From Bacterioplanoides pacificum (lineage in GTDB: Bacteria > Pseudomonadota > Gammaproteobacteria > Pseudomonadales > Oceanobacteraceae): DNA of 64,000 nucleotides. Where the stretch lies: positions 744,001 to 808,000 of the forward strand of contig NZ_JBHRYB010000005.1 of the NCBI RefSeq assembly GCF_042648445.1, given 5' to 3'. Both the position numbers and the translations under genes were made by a program. Positions 33,244-41,899 of the stretch are shown piece after piece (position 1 is the first letter of the stretch; each line of letters starts with the position of its first letter). The notes below the pieces were generated by a model. The model was not told the origin of the DNA, ran no database searches, and was given only the letters and a program-made list of their open reading frames with translations.

Positions 33244-34530
33244 TCAATCGTCGTCTGGCGACACCTTGCCAACATCATTGCTTTCATAAATGATCAGCGG
33301 CTCAGCATCGGAATTAATGACCGATTCCTCAACCACCACTTTAGCAACGTGCTCCTCCGAAGGAATACGATACATGCTATCGAGCAACGCCCCCTCCATA
33401 ATAGAACGCAAGCCACGAGCACCGGTTTTGCGCTCCATCGCCAGTTCGGCCACGGCTTCTAATGCGGTGTCACGGAACTCCAGCTCAACACCTTCCATCT
33501 CGAACAGTTTTTCGTACTGACGGATCAGTGAGTTCTTCGGCTCTGTCAGAATACGCACCAGTGCATCACGATCCAGCTCATCCAGCGTTGCCACCATCGG
33601 CAAACGACCGATAAACTCTGGAATCAGGCCGTATTTCACCAGATCTCCGGATTCAATATCGCGCAACACATCACCGACAGAACGCTCGTCTTCCTTACCC
33701 TTAACCGTGGCCGAGAAACCAATGCTGCTTTTCTCAGAGCGATCACGAATGATCTGATCAAGGCCTGCGAAAGCGCCGCCACAAATAAACAGGATATTGG
33801 AGGTATCAACCTGCAAAAACTCCTGCTGCGGGTGCTTACGGCCACCCTGCGGCGGAACGGATGCCACAGTCCCTTCAATCAGCTTCAGCAACGCCTGCTG
33901 CACACCCTCACCCGAAACATCCCTGGTGATTGAAGGGTTGTCAGACTTACGCGAGATCTTATCGATTTCATCAATGTAGACAATGCCACGCTGAGCCTTA
34001 TCGACGTCGTAATCACACTTCTGCAGCAGCTTCTGAATGATGTTTTCAACATCCTCACCAACATAACCCGCCTCAGTTAAGGTGGTTGCATCAGCAATCG
34101 TAAATGGCACATTCAGCAGACGCGCCAGGGTTTCTGCCAGCAGGGTTTTACCGCTACCGGTTGGGCCAATCAGCAGAATATTACTCTTGGAGAGCTCCAC
34201 CTCAGACTTGTTACCACCAAACTGCAGCCGCTTATAATGATTGTAAACCGCAACAGCGAGCACAACCTTGGCCTTATCCTGACCAATAACGTATTCGTCC
34301 AGGGTGTTTTTGATTTCCTGTGGCGTTGGCAGGGTATCATTGGTGCTTTTGCTTTCGGCTTCCTGCACTTCTTCGCGAATAATGTCGTTACACAGGTCAA
34401 CACATTCGTCACAGATGAACACCGAAGGCCCGGCAATCAGCTTACGCACTTCATGCTGACTTTTACCGCAAAAAGAGCAGTACAACAGCTTGCCGCTATC
34501 GTCACCCTTGCCTTTTGTATCGTCGGTCAT
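33244..34530 (-). CDS. clpX: ClpXP unfoldase subunit ClpX
   Basis: 428 residues. N-terminal zinc domain with four cysteines (YCSFCGKS and CDECVDLC), AAA+ domain with GPTGSGKT and the DEIDK Walker B, and the ClpP-binding IGF loop in SSIGFSA. Feeds tagged proteins into ClpP. Directly downstream of clpP. Confidence 0.98.
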   Translation of the reverse strand: MTDDTKGKGDDSGKLLYCSFCGKSQHEVRKLIAGPSVFICDECVDLCNDIIREEVQEAESKSTNDTLPTPQEIKNTLDEYVIGQDKAKVVLAVAVYNHYKRLQFGGNKSEVELSKSNILLIGPTGSGKTLLAETLARLLNVPFTIADATTLTEAGYVGEDVENIIQKLLQKCDYDVDKAQRGIVYIDEIDKISRKSDNPSITRDVSGEGVQQALLKLIEGTVASVPPQGGRKHPQQEFLQVDTSNILFICGGAFAGLDQIIRDRSEKSSIGFSATVKGKEDERSVGDVLRDIESGDLVKYGLIPEFIGRLPMVATLDELDRDALVRILTEPKNSLIRQYEKLFEMEGVELEFRDTALEAVAELAMERKTGARGLRSIMEGALLDSMYRIPSEEHVAKVVVEESVINSDAEPLIIYESNDVGKVSPDDD

Positions 34531-34612
34531 TCGACTGCCTCATTCTTTATATCTTGTTTCAAAAAGATGTCTCTTTTTGCTTAATTTTTCAAGCTGGCGA
34601 AGGTGTCAATTG

Positions 34613-35239
34613 TTACCCGCGCTTTTCAAGAACCTTATCAATCAGGCCATATTCCATCGCCTGTTGAGCATCCATAAAGTTATCGCGCTCAGTATCGGCG
34701 GCAATCGTCTCATAAGTCTGGCCGGTATGGTCTGCCAGAATCCGGTTAAGACGTTCTTTGGTATGCTGAATATTCTGCGCCTGAATCTGAATATCGGTTG
34801 CCTGACCCTGAGCACCACCGCTTGGCTGGTGAATCATGACACGCGAATTAGGTACACTGAAACGCTTACCTTCGGCACCCGCTGCCAGTAAAAAAGCCCC
34901 CATGCTGCAAGCCTGACCAATCACCATGGTGCTGACGTCCGGCTTAATGAACTGCATGGTGTCGTAGATCGACATACCGGCAGTCACTGAGCCACCCGGA
35001 GAATTAATATAAAGATGAATGTCTTTATCCGGGTTTTCAGATTCAAGGAACAATAACTGGGCAACAACCAGGTTGGCCATATGATCTTCAACCGGACCCA
35101 CCAGGAAAATCACACGCTCTTTCAGCAGGCGCGAATAAATGTCGTACGAACGCTCACCACGGGCAGACTGCTCCACCACCATTGGCACCAGGCCACTTGC
35201 CTGAATAATTTCTGACTGCTGCTTATTGGAGTCAATCAT
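34613..35239 (-). CDS. clpP: ClpP protease subunit
   Basis: 208 residues from the ATG at 35237-35239; a GTG four codons upstream is the alternative and no SD clearly decides. Catalytic triad Ser112 (QACSMGAF), His137 (MIHQPSG) and Asp186 (second Asp of DTERD), with the same spacing as E. coli. A propeptide of about 14 residues is probably removed. Between tig and clpX. Confidence 0.97.
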   Translation of the reverse strand: MIDSNKQQSEIIQASGLVPMVVEQSARGERSYDIYSRLLKERVIFLVGPVEDHMANLVVAQLLFLESENPDKDIHLYINSPGGSVTAGMSIYDTMQFIKPDVSTMVIGQACSMGAFLLAAGAEGKRFSVPNSRVMIHQPSGGAQGQATDIQIQAQNIQHTKERLNRILADHTGQTYETIAADTERDNFMDAQQAMEYGLIDKVLEKRG

Positions 35240-35290
35240 CCGACTCTGCACTCCCTGATCTGTGACGGGTTAAATCAAAATAGTCTTTAA

Positions 35291-35323
35291 CAAAAACAGC
35301 CGCATCCAATGGATAACGGCTGT
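35291..35323 (-). terminator. Terminator after tig
   Basis: ACAGCCG (35296-35302) pairs with CGGCTGT (35317-35323) around an inner ATCC/GGAT stem; on the minus strand TTTTTGTT follows. It may limit read-through from tig into clpP. Confidence 0.7.
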
Positions 35324-35393
35324 CTTGAAGTTTAGCCATTGATAGGCCAAATGTCAGTTACAACAGACAACTTATTGTGCTGCCAACAGAAAT

Positions 35394-36719
35394 TTATTGT
35401 GCCGGCTGGTTCGCCGCACGAATAATTTCTTCGTAAGTTGCTTCTGACTGGCTGACTTTTGCACTGGCCAGTACTTTCTCAACCACTTGCTCTTCCAGAG
35501 CCATCGCTTCAACCTGCTGACGCTGCTCCGGGTTGCTGCTGTAGTACTCACGCACCTGATCCGGATCCTGATAAGTGGCAGCCACTTCTTCAATCAGCTC
35601 ATTCACTTTCTCGTCAGACGGAGTCAGTTCATTGGCTTCAATTGCGGCATTCATTAACAGACCGATAACAACACGTTTTTCTGCCTGCTCTTTGAACAGT
35701 TCAGCCGGTAACTGCTTAGGATCGAACTGCTGAGCACCACCAAACTGCTGCACAGCCTGCTGACGCAGACGGTCGATTTCCTGATCCAGCAGTGCTGATG
35801 GCACATCAACTTCGTTAGCCCCAACCAGACCCTGCACCACTTGCTGCTTGGTCAGAGTGCGAATGGCACGAGCCAGTTCACGCTCCATGTTTTTGCGGAT
35901 TTCGCTACGGAACTCAGCTTCATCGGCGGTTTCGACACCAAAGGCCTTGAAGAATTCTTCATTTAACTCTGGCAGTTCAGGTTTTTTAACTTCATTAACC
36001 TTCACTTTGAACTGAGCTGGCTTACCCTGCAGGTCTTCTTTCTGATAATCGGCCGGGAAAGTAACGTCCAGCGTGGTCTCTTCGCCCGCTTTGCTACCAA
36101 CCAGAGCGCCTTCGAAACCCGGGATCATAGAGTTAGAACCCAGCGTCAGACCATAACCCTCTGCACTGCCACCTTCAAATGCTTCACCATCGATAAAGCC
36201 TTCGAAGTCGATATTCACCTGATCGCCATCTTCAGCCGCAGCATCGGAAGCATTCCACTGCGCCTGTTGCTTGCGCAGAGTGTCGACCATAGTTTCCAGA
36301 TCAGCATCAGTGACTTCAGCCGACTGCTGTTCAACTTCAATGGCAGAGAAATCAGCCAGCTCAACCTGAGGGTAAACCTCGTAAGTGGCTTTAAATTCCA
36401 GATCTTTGCCTTCTTCATCCACAACCGGCTCAAACTTTGGCATACCCGCCAGCTTGATCTCTTTTTCCTGCACGGTCTGGAAGAAAGACTGCTGCATTTG
36501 CTGATATACCGCTTCCAGGCGAGCCTGCTTACCGTACTTTTGCTTAGCAACCTTAGGAGGCAGCGGCTTACCCTTACGGAAACCTGGTCCAGGATTGTTC
36601 TTTTGGCTTTGCGAAATGCGCTTTAATTCAGTTACTACCTGCGCGTCAACGTCCGCAGCCGGTACACCAATGGTCATTACTTGTTCCAGACCGCTGGTGG
36701 TCTCGATGGACACTTGCAT
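35394..36719 (-). CDS. tig: Trigger factor
   Basis: 441 residues. N-terminal ribosome-binding domain with the GPGFRKGKPLP signature (G-F-R-x-G-x-x-P), a FKBP-like PPIase domain in the middle (DFEGFIDGEAFEGG), and a helical C-terminal cage. First chaperone to meet nascent chains. Leads the tig-clpP-clpX-lon order. Confidence 0.97.
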   Translation of the reverse strand: MQVSIETTSGLEQVMTIGVPAADVDAQVVTELKRISQSQKNNPGPGFRKGKPLPPKVAKQKYGKQARLEAVYQQMQQSFFQTVQEKEIKLAGMPKFEPVVDEEGKDLEFKATYEVYPQVELADFSAIEVEQQSAEVTDADLETMVDTLRKQQAQWNASDAAAEDGDQVNIDFEGFIDGEAFEGGSAEGYGLTLGSNSMIPGFEGALVGSKAGEETTLDVTFPADYQKEDLQGKPAQFKVKVNEVKKPELPELNEEFFKAFGVETADEAEFRSEIRKNMERELARAIRTLTKQQVVQGLVGANEVDVPSALLDQEIDRLRQQAVQQFGGAQQFDPKQLPAELFKEQAEKRVVIGLLMNAAIEANELTPSDEKVNELIEEVAATYQDPDQVREYYSSNPEQRQQVEAMALEEQVVEKVLASAKVSQSEATYEEIIRAANQPAQ

Positions 36720-36793
36720 AGATGCCTCTCAATCAACTATTTATAAACCGATGCCACAAACCCATGAAGCATCTCAAATTCAGAAGGTCGCGG

Positions 36794-36799
36794 ATTATA
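36794..36799 (-). promoter_or_regulatory. -10 element of a likely tig promoter
   Basis: A perfect TATAAT on the minus strand 75 bases before the tig ATG. The -35 region at the right distance (TTTCTT) is weak. Confidence 0.5.
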
Positions 36800-36897
36800 G
36801 CGCAACGCAGCTACAGAAGAAAACAGCGATTAGTCAGGCAAGACAGGTATTTAAGCGAGAGTAATTTAAAAACGGAAAATCAAAGAAGGGGAAGAAG

Positions 36898-36974
36898 TGG
36901 GGTGGCCGACGGGGATCGAACCCGCGACAACAGGAATCACAATCCTGGACTCTACCAACTGAGCTACGGCCACC
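36898..36974 (-). tRNA. tRNA-His (GTG)
   Basis: 77 bases with encoded CCA. The anticodon loop is ATTGTGATT (GTG). It has the extra 5' G(-1) facing C73 that marks tRNA-His. Last of three tRNAs on one minus-strand transcript. Confidence 0.96.
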
Positions 36975-37009
36975 ACATTTTTGGTCAAGCGTCTTCTTGA
37001 CGTACCAAA

Positions 37010-37086
37010 TGGCACGCCCGGCAGGGCTTGAACCTGCAACCCTCGGCTTAGAAGGCCGATGCTCTATCCAATTGAGCTACGGGCGC
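37010..37086 (-). tRNA. tRNA-Arg (TCT)
   Basis: 77 bases with encoded CCA. Anticodon loop CTTCTAA (TCT); acceptor GCGCCCG/CGGGCGT with one G-U closing pair. Close to the E. coli AGA-reading tRNA. Middle gene of the cluster. Confidence 0.96.
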
Positions 37087-37113
37087 ATGTCCATTTAAAT
37101 CTTGCAATTTAAA

Positions 37114-37190
37114 TGGTCGGGGTAGAGAGATTCGAACTCCCGACATCCTGGTCCCAAACCAGGCGCGCTACCAGACTGCGCTATACCCCG
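37114..37190 (-). tRNA. tRNA-Pro (TGG)
   Basis: 77 bases with encoded CCA; the anticodon loop is TTTGGGA (TGG) and the acceptor CGGGGTA/TACCCCG pairs fully. First gene after the promoter at 37234-37260. Confidence 0.96.
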
Positions 37191-37233
37191 ATCTACTTCT
37201 CTCAGGGCGTTCACCCCTTGAGTGGCTGCGCAT

Positions 37234-37260
37234 AGTATAGATCCACCCCTGAGGCGTCAA
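37234..37260 (-). promoter_or_regulatory. Promoter of the tRNA-Pro-Arg-His operon
   Basis: Minus strand: TTGACG (37255-37260), then TATACT (37234-37239) at 15 bases, or TACTAT at 17 bases. A G/C-rich stretch follows the -10, as in stringently controlled stable-RNA promoters. Confidence 0.65.
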
Positions 37261-37407
37261 CACTTTTTTCAAAAAAATTAATAAAAACAATCGCTTCCTT
37301 ATGATTAGCGGCTTTTATGCCGCATTCGCAAGCGGGCATCTTTGCTTTACCGGCCGCTCATGAGAAAATCGCCGCCTTCCAAAATACGTCACAGGATATC
37401 GCTATTT

Positions 37408-38262
37408 ATGTCCGCTCAGTTAATTGATGGTAAAGCGGCAGCTGCTGCTGTTCGTGAAACCGTTAAAGCCCGCGTAGACCAACGGTTACAACAAGGTCTG
37501 CGTGCACCCGGGCTGGCCGTCATACTGGTTGGTAATGACCCGGCCTCAGAAGTTTATGTTTCCCACAAGCGCAAAGACTGCGAACAGGTCGGCATTATAT
37601 CCAAAGCTTATGACCTGCCAGACAGCACCTCTCAGCAACAACTGCTCGACCTGATTGATGAACTGAACACCGATAATGAAGTTGATGGCATCCTGGTTCA
37701 GCTGCCACTGCCCCAGGGGCTGGATGCATCGGAAATTCTGGAACGTATTTCACCTGAAAAAGACGTCGATGGCTTTCACCCGTTTAACGTTGGCCGCCTG
37801 GCTCAGCGGATGCCACTGCTACGCCCCTGCACTCCGGCCGGCATTGTCGATCTGCTCGACAGCACTGGCGAACCGGTTCGTGGCCAGCACGCTGTCATCG
37901 TTGGCGCCTCGAACATCGTTGGCCGGCCAATGGGACTGGAACTGCTGATCAAGGGTTGCACCGTAACCACCTGTCACCGCTTTACCAAAGACCTGCAGCA
38001 TCACGTCAGCCAGGCTGACATTGTTGTGGTTGCCGTTGGTAAACCCGGCATCGTCAAAGGTGAATGGATCAAACCCGGCGCCGTAGTCATCGATGTTGGC
38101 ATTAACCGGCTGGAAGATGGCCGTCTGATTGGTGATGTAGATTTCGGACCCGCGGCTGAGCGCGCCAGCTTTATCACTCCGGTTCCGGGTGGCGTTGGCC
38201 CGATGACCCGCGCCAAGTTATTGGAAAACACCTTAATCAGCTGTGAAACCTTAAGAAAGTAA
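37408..38262 (+). CDS. folD: Methylenetetrahydrofolate dehydrogenase/cyclohydrolase
   Basis: 284 residues from the ATG at 37408; an upstream in-frame ATG at 37342 adds 22 residues without family likeness. Catalyses NADP-dependent oxidation of 5,10-methylene-THF and hydrolysis of methenyl-THF. Tyr50-x3-Lys54 (YVSHK) is the catalytic pair; DVDGFHPFN and PGGVGPMT are hallmarks. Divergent from the tRNA operon. Confidence 0.97.
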   Translation: MSAQLIDGKAAAAAVRETVKARVDQRLQQGLRAPGLAVILVGNDPASEVYVSHKRKDCEQVGIISKAYDLPDSTSQQQLLDLIDELNTDNEVDGILVQLPLPQGLDASEILERISPEKDVDGFHPFNVGRLAQRMPLLRPCTPAGIVDLLDSTGEPVRGQHAVIVGASNIVGRPMGLELLIKGCTVTTCHRFTKDLQHHVSQADIVVVAVGKPGIVKGEWIKPGAVVIDVGINRLEDGRLIGDVDFGPAAERASFITPVPGGVGPMTRAKLLENTLISCETLRK

Positions 38263-38269
38263 CTCCTGC

Positions 38270-38287
38270 AAGGCCCTGCGGGGCCTT
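38270..38287 (+). terminator. Short GC hairpin after folD, weak terminator
   Basis: AAGGCCC and GGGCCTT pair with a TGCG loop eight bases after the folD stop. No T-run follows, so termination would be weak or factor-dependent. Confidence 0.45.
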
Positions 38288-38339
38288 ACCTAACTGCCCT
38301 CCCCTTCCTTATAGCGGACAATTCCGCTATAACGCCTGC

Positions 38340-39203
38340 ATGAAAACACCGAAACAACTCCAGCCGCTGATTGCTGACGGCATTATCGACGACGTTCTCA
38401 GCCAACTGATGAGTGGCAAAGAAGCCACGGTCTACAGTGTTCGTGTTGGCGATCAAATCCGCTGCGCCAAGGTCTACAAAGACGCCGTCAAACGCAGTTT
38501 TAAAAAAGCGGCGCAATATCAGGAAGGCCGCAAGGTCCGCAATTCACGTCGTGCCCGGGCGATGGAGAAAGGCTCCCGGTATGGCCGCGCCCAGCAGGAA
38601 GACGTGTGGCAAAACGCCGAAATCGATGCCCTCTACAAGCTGCAGGCGGCCGGCGTGCGGGTACCTGAGCCGTATGGCTGTTTCGATGGCGTACTGCTGA
38701 TGGAGCTGATTTGTGACGACGAAGGGGACGTTGCACCGCGCCTCAATGATGTGATGATGGATGCCGAACAGGCCCGTGAAGATCACGTTATTGTCATGCA
38801 CTACATCGCCCGTATGTTGTGCAGTGGTATTGTCCACGGCGATTTATCGGAGTTTAACGTGCTGGTGGACGATTATGGTCCGGTGATCATTGATCTGCCC
38901 CAGGCTGTTGATGCTGCCGCCAATAACAACGCCAAAGCCATGCTCGATCGCGATGTGCGTAACATGAGCCTGTATTACGGCCAGTTTGCGCCGGAGCTTA
39001 AACACAGCCGTTATGCCGATGAAATGTGGGAGCTGTTTGAAGCGGGGAAATTAACCCTGGACAGCGAATTAACCGGTCGCTTTGAAGATCCCGCCACCGC
39101 CGCGGATGTCGATTCCGTGCTGGAAGAAATCAAAGCCGCCTTCGCTGAAGAACAGCAGCGTTTACAGCGCCTCAGCGAAGCCGAAAGCGATGAAGCAATC
39201 TGA
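38340..39203 (+). CDS. RIO1-like serine protein kinase
   Basis: 287 residues. Compact RIO fold: ATP loop in MSGKEATVYS (residues 24-33), lysine Lys44, catalytic Asp168 and Asn173 in HGDLSEFNVLV, and metal Asp185 in IDLPQAVD. The C-terminus (about 195-287) is helical and acidic. RIO kinases act in ribosome maturation in eukaryotes and archaea; the role of the bacterial ones is little known. 77 bases after folD on the same strand. Confidence 0.88.
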   Translation: MKTPKQLQPLIADGIIDDVLSQLMSGKEATVYSVRVGDQIRCAKVYKDAVKRSFKKAAQYQEGRKVRNSRRARAMEKGSRYGRAQQEDVWQNAEIDALYKLQAAGVRVPEPYGCFDGVLLMELICDDEGDVAPRLNDVMMDAEQAREDHVIVMHYIARMLCSGIVHGDLSEFNVLVDDYGPVIIDLPQAVDAAANNNAKAMLDRDVRNMSLYYGQFAPELKHSRYADEMWELFEAGKLTLDSELTGRFEDPATAADVDSVLEEIKAAFAEEQQRLQRLSEAESDEAI

Positions 39204-39466
39204 GCCATAGAATGCGCAGCCTGTAAAATCAGCGGCATGAAATACGCCGACCAAAAAGGTTGGCCATTGCATAATGTCATAACAAGCCCTAGAAGGGACT
39301 TTCTGAATCCCCCCTCCTTTTTGACATCCAGCGATCTTGAAGACCTAGGCAAATTCACTCTCAGCCAAATAGATAACGGTATAACGAAAAAACCATGTCA
39401 TCGATTTGAAACATAACCAGATTCAGGCACAATATAACTGATTTTAATTCTCATTCCGGAGTATCT

Positions 39467-39982
39467 ATGTTCCAGCGCATGTTACGTCAGACCTTCACAG
39501 GCCTGGCGGTATTACTCACCAGCTCGGTCTTACAGGCACAAAGCAGCCCACTGGCCAGTTACCAGCAACAAGCCGAAGCGTTATTGAGCAAATTGCAACA
39601 ACAGAATAGTGAAACCATTGAGCAGGACGCAGCCGCTCTGGTTGCGGCCAGCCTGCCGATACTGAGCCAGTTCCGCAGCCGCTACCCGGAGTGTGGTGAT
39701 TATCTGGACGCCCTGCAGCAAGCCAGCTCTGCCCTGCCAGACATGCCACTGGAACGCATTGAAACGGGTTACCACGCGGATGCCGAATTACCACCACTGA
39801 CCAACGCGGCCTGTTACCACGCCAAGGACCTGCTGGTACACCCGGCCACGGTACAGGCCATCGCCAAAGGCGGTTTCAGTGAAGCACAACACTGGCAGGC
39901 CGCCCGTGCAGAACTCGAAGAGGTGATTGAACACTTTGGTCAGGTGGAAGCCGCCATGACCAGCCAGCAGGCCAGTCATTAA
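39467..39982 (+). CDS. Uncharacterised secreted protein
   Basis: 171 residues. A signal peptide of about 24 residues (ending VLQA-QSS) with no lipobox, then a helical Gln/Ala-rich body. Two cysteines (in YPECGDY and NAACYHA) might form a disulfide in the periplasm. GGAG lies six bases before the ATG. Not recognised as any family. Its stop overlaps the end of the convergent kinase-like gene by four bases. Confidence 0.7.
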   Translation: MFQRMLRQTFTGLAVLLTSSVLQAQSSPLASYQQQAEALLSKLQQQNSETIEQDAAALVAASLPILSQFRSRYPECGDYLDALQQASSALPDMPLERIETGYHADAELPPLTNAACYHAKDLLVHPATVQAIAKGGFSEAQHWQAARAELEEVIEHFGQVEAAMTSQQASH

Positions 39983-40899
39983 GGGCACAACGGCAAACTC
40001 AGCTCGAACCGGGTGCCAACACCGGGTTCGCTGCTGACCTGAATATCGCCCTGATGTTTTTTAACGATGCCATACACCGTGGATAGCCCCGGCCCGGTAC
40101 CTTTACCCACTTCCTTGGTAGTAAAAAACGGATCAAATATCCGCGTCACCACATCCGCCGGCATACCGCTGCCATGATCGCTGAAACTGAGTAATAACCG
40201 TTGCCCCGCGGTACTTGAAGCAATTTCCAGCTGGCCACCATCGGCCATCACGTGAATGGCATTCTGAATCAGATTCAGAAACACCTGCCCCAACATACCC
40301 GCACTGCCGCTGACTTGTGCTCCGGCATCCACATGATTCACCACCTCGATACCAGCGTTGAGCTGATGTTTAACCAGCTTAAGAGTGGCCGTGAGTATCT
40401 GACAGACATTCACCGGCGCCATCTCAATATCATCCTTACGGGCAAATGCACGCAGATTTTTAACGATATCACACACCCGTTCCAGCCCTTCCCGGGAATC
40501 CGCCACCAGAGCAAACACATCATCCAGAATAAAATCCAGATCCGCTTCCTGCTGTTGCATTAACAACTGTTGCTGCAGTTGCTCGCGCTCCTGGGTACTG
40601 CCACTCTGTAATACCGCCATAAACTGCTGATACAGGGTTTCGCCACAAAAACACAAACAGGCCGGCAAAGCTGAACGATAACGCTGGCGCAGCAACGCCA
40701 GCGCCTCCAGTAACTGAGGCTGATGCAGATCAGCCGCCACAAACATCACTACCCGAAGCCCGCGTTGCCGTTTTAACTGCCGCGCAAAGTCAGCGCCATA
40801 GCCTGTATTCGCCACACCCAGCGCCGACACAGCAGCCAGCGCCGGGGTTTCCAGCCTCTTATCATATACCAGCAATACCGGCGCTTGTTTCGCTGTCAT
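39979..40899 (-). CDS. Histidine-kinase-like ATPase lacking the phosphoacceptor His
   Basis: 306 residues. The C-terminal HATPase domain has the N box Asn213 (NLIQNAIHVM), G1 box DHGSGMP (241-247), F box DPFFTTKEVG and a G2 box altered to GTGPGLS (267-273; Leu replaced by Pro). Before it stands the second dimer helix (SREGLERVCDIVKNLRAFAR), but the first helix with its HExxNP histidine is missing. The first 90 residues look like a partial receiver domain. It may be a docking or signal-transfer relic or a partner of another kinase. Divergent from the BLUF gene by 54 bases. Confidence 0.82.
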   Translation of the reverse strand: MTAKQAPVLLVYDKRLETPALAAVSALGVANTGYGADFARQLKRQRGLRVVMFVAADLHQPQLLEALALLRQRYRSALPACLCFCGETLYQQFMAVLQSGSTQEREQLQQQLLMQQQEADLDFILDDVFALVADSREGLERVCDIVKNLRAFARKDDIEMAPVNVCQILTATLKLVKHQLNAGIEVVNHVDAGAQVSGSAGMLGQVFLNLIQNAIHVMADGGQLEIASSTAGQRLLLSFSDHGSGMPADVVTRIFDPFFTTKEVGKGTGPGLSTVYGIVKKHQGDIQVSSEPGVGTRFELSLPLCP

Positions 40900-40953
40900 A
40901 TCAAGGCTCCCAAACCTTCTACACTAAACAGACTAGCGATAAGGAGTACGTCT

Positions 40954-41376
40954 GTGCCAATGATCCGATTAATCTATTTTTCCTGCGCTGCGGATGAGTT
41001 AACCATGGCCGACATTCAGCAGATCCTGACAGCCGCCCGGCGCAACAACCCGTCACAGGGCATCGGTGGCATGTTGTGTTTTGAACGTCGATATTTTTTA
41101 CAGGTACTGGAAGGGGAACGTGCAGCGGTCAACGCCCTGTATCTCGACATTGCCGATGATAGCCGTCATCAGGATATCCAGATTCTTAGCTATGAGGAGG
41201 TACAACAACCGGCATTTCAGCAATGGAGCATGGGCTTTGCGCCCAGTAATGACGACTTCTACCGCCTGCTCAGTGAACTCGGTCAGAACCAGTTTAATCC
41301 GCAAGCGATGACAGCCGATCAGGCTCTGCACTTTACCTTACAACTGGCACAGCAGACTCAGATACAACCGCATTGA
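40954..41376 (+). CDS. BLUF-domain blue-light photoreceptor
   Basis: 140 residues from a GTG at 40954, seven bases after AAGGAG; the ATG two codons later is less well placed. A single BLUF domain binding FAD. Key residues Tyr8, Asn32, Gln50, Trp91 and Met93 have exactly the spacing of AppA Tyr21, Asn45, Gln63, Trp104 and Met106, so the photocycle should work. A short C-terminal helix follows, with no output domain. It must signal through a partner, and the divergent kinase-like gene is the nearest candidate. Confidence 0.94.
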   Translation: MPMIRLIYFSCAADELTMADIQQILTAARRNNPSQGIGGMLCFERRYFLQVLEGERAAVNALYLDIADDSRHQDIQILSYEEVQQPAFQQWSMGFAPSNDDFYRLLSELGQNQFNPQAMTADQALHFTLQLAQQTQIQPH

Positions 41377-41386
41377 TTCTGCCCGG

Positions 41387-41827
41387 TTAACTGAGGGCGG
41401 AATAATCAATCACAACGTCATCGGGGTTATCAGGATTGTAGCGTAAAGCAATCGGGCTTCCCGGCGGGCTGTGATACTTAAAATTCGGATCGACATAATC
41501 AATCTGACGTTCACGCCCCAGATACTGAACAATGACATTAACAAACCGCCGTTCGTTTCTGGCCAGGTTAGAATCCCACATAGACACAACCACACCCGTT
41601 ACCGCTTCCGTACAACGCTGAGCCAATCGAGCGTTGTCACGATTTTTTAAAATATTAAACGCCCAAACGGATATCAGAGCTAAAAAAATAATCAGGAAAA
41701 GAATGCCGTCCGCAAACGCCCCCGGCTGAGCAGAACTGAACGACTTAAACGACTGGTACGCCAGCACCGTTGCCGGTAATAACAGAACCAAAGATACAAA
41801 TGTATTGCTCGAGTTAAAATACAGCAT
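41387..41827 (-). CDS. Small membrane protein, DUF3592-like, paralogue A
   Basis: 146 residues. Two membrane segments (about 8-24 and 42-60) and a soluble beta-rich C-terminal domain ending ALRYNPDNPDDVVIDYSAL, which follows the DUF3592 pattern (potential beta-sandwich, YNPxNP near the end). Paralogous to the next gene upstream: RCTEAVTGVVVS, RRFVNVIVQYLGR and the YNP motif align. Function unknown; it lies downstream of vgrG on the same strand. Confidence 0.72.
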   Translation of the reverse strand: MLYFNSSNTFVSLVLLLPATVLAYQSFKSFSSAQPGAFADGILFLIIFLALISVWAFNILKNRDNARLAQRCTEAVTGVVVSMWDSNLARNERRFVNVIVQYLGRERQIDYVDPNFKYHSPPGSPIALRYNPDNPDDVVIDYSALS

Positions 41828-41899
41828 GAGTCTTATAAAAATTCACAGCTGCAGGTTCTTTATATCTAAGAAATCCGGATATTCCAACAGCATAAATTC

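Noticed and set aside
39011..39358. 115-codon minus-strand frame over the end of the RIO kinase gene
   Set aside because: Mostly antisense to the kinase, with Ser/Ala-rich shadow composition and no likeness to a family.
39204..39466. Gap between the RIO kinase gene and the secreted hypothetical
   Set aside because: Looked at for a small RNA or gene; only A/T-rich sequence and an isolated TATAAC were seen, without a supporting -35 or stem.
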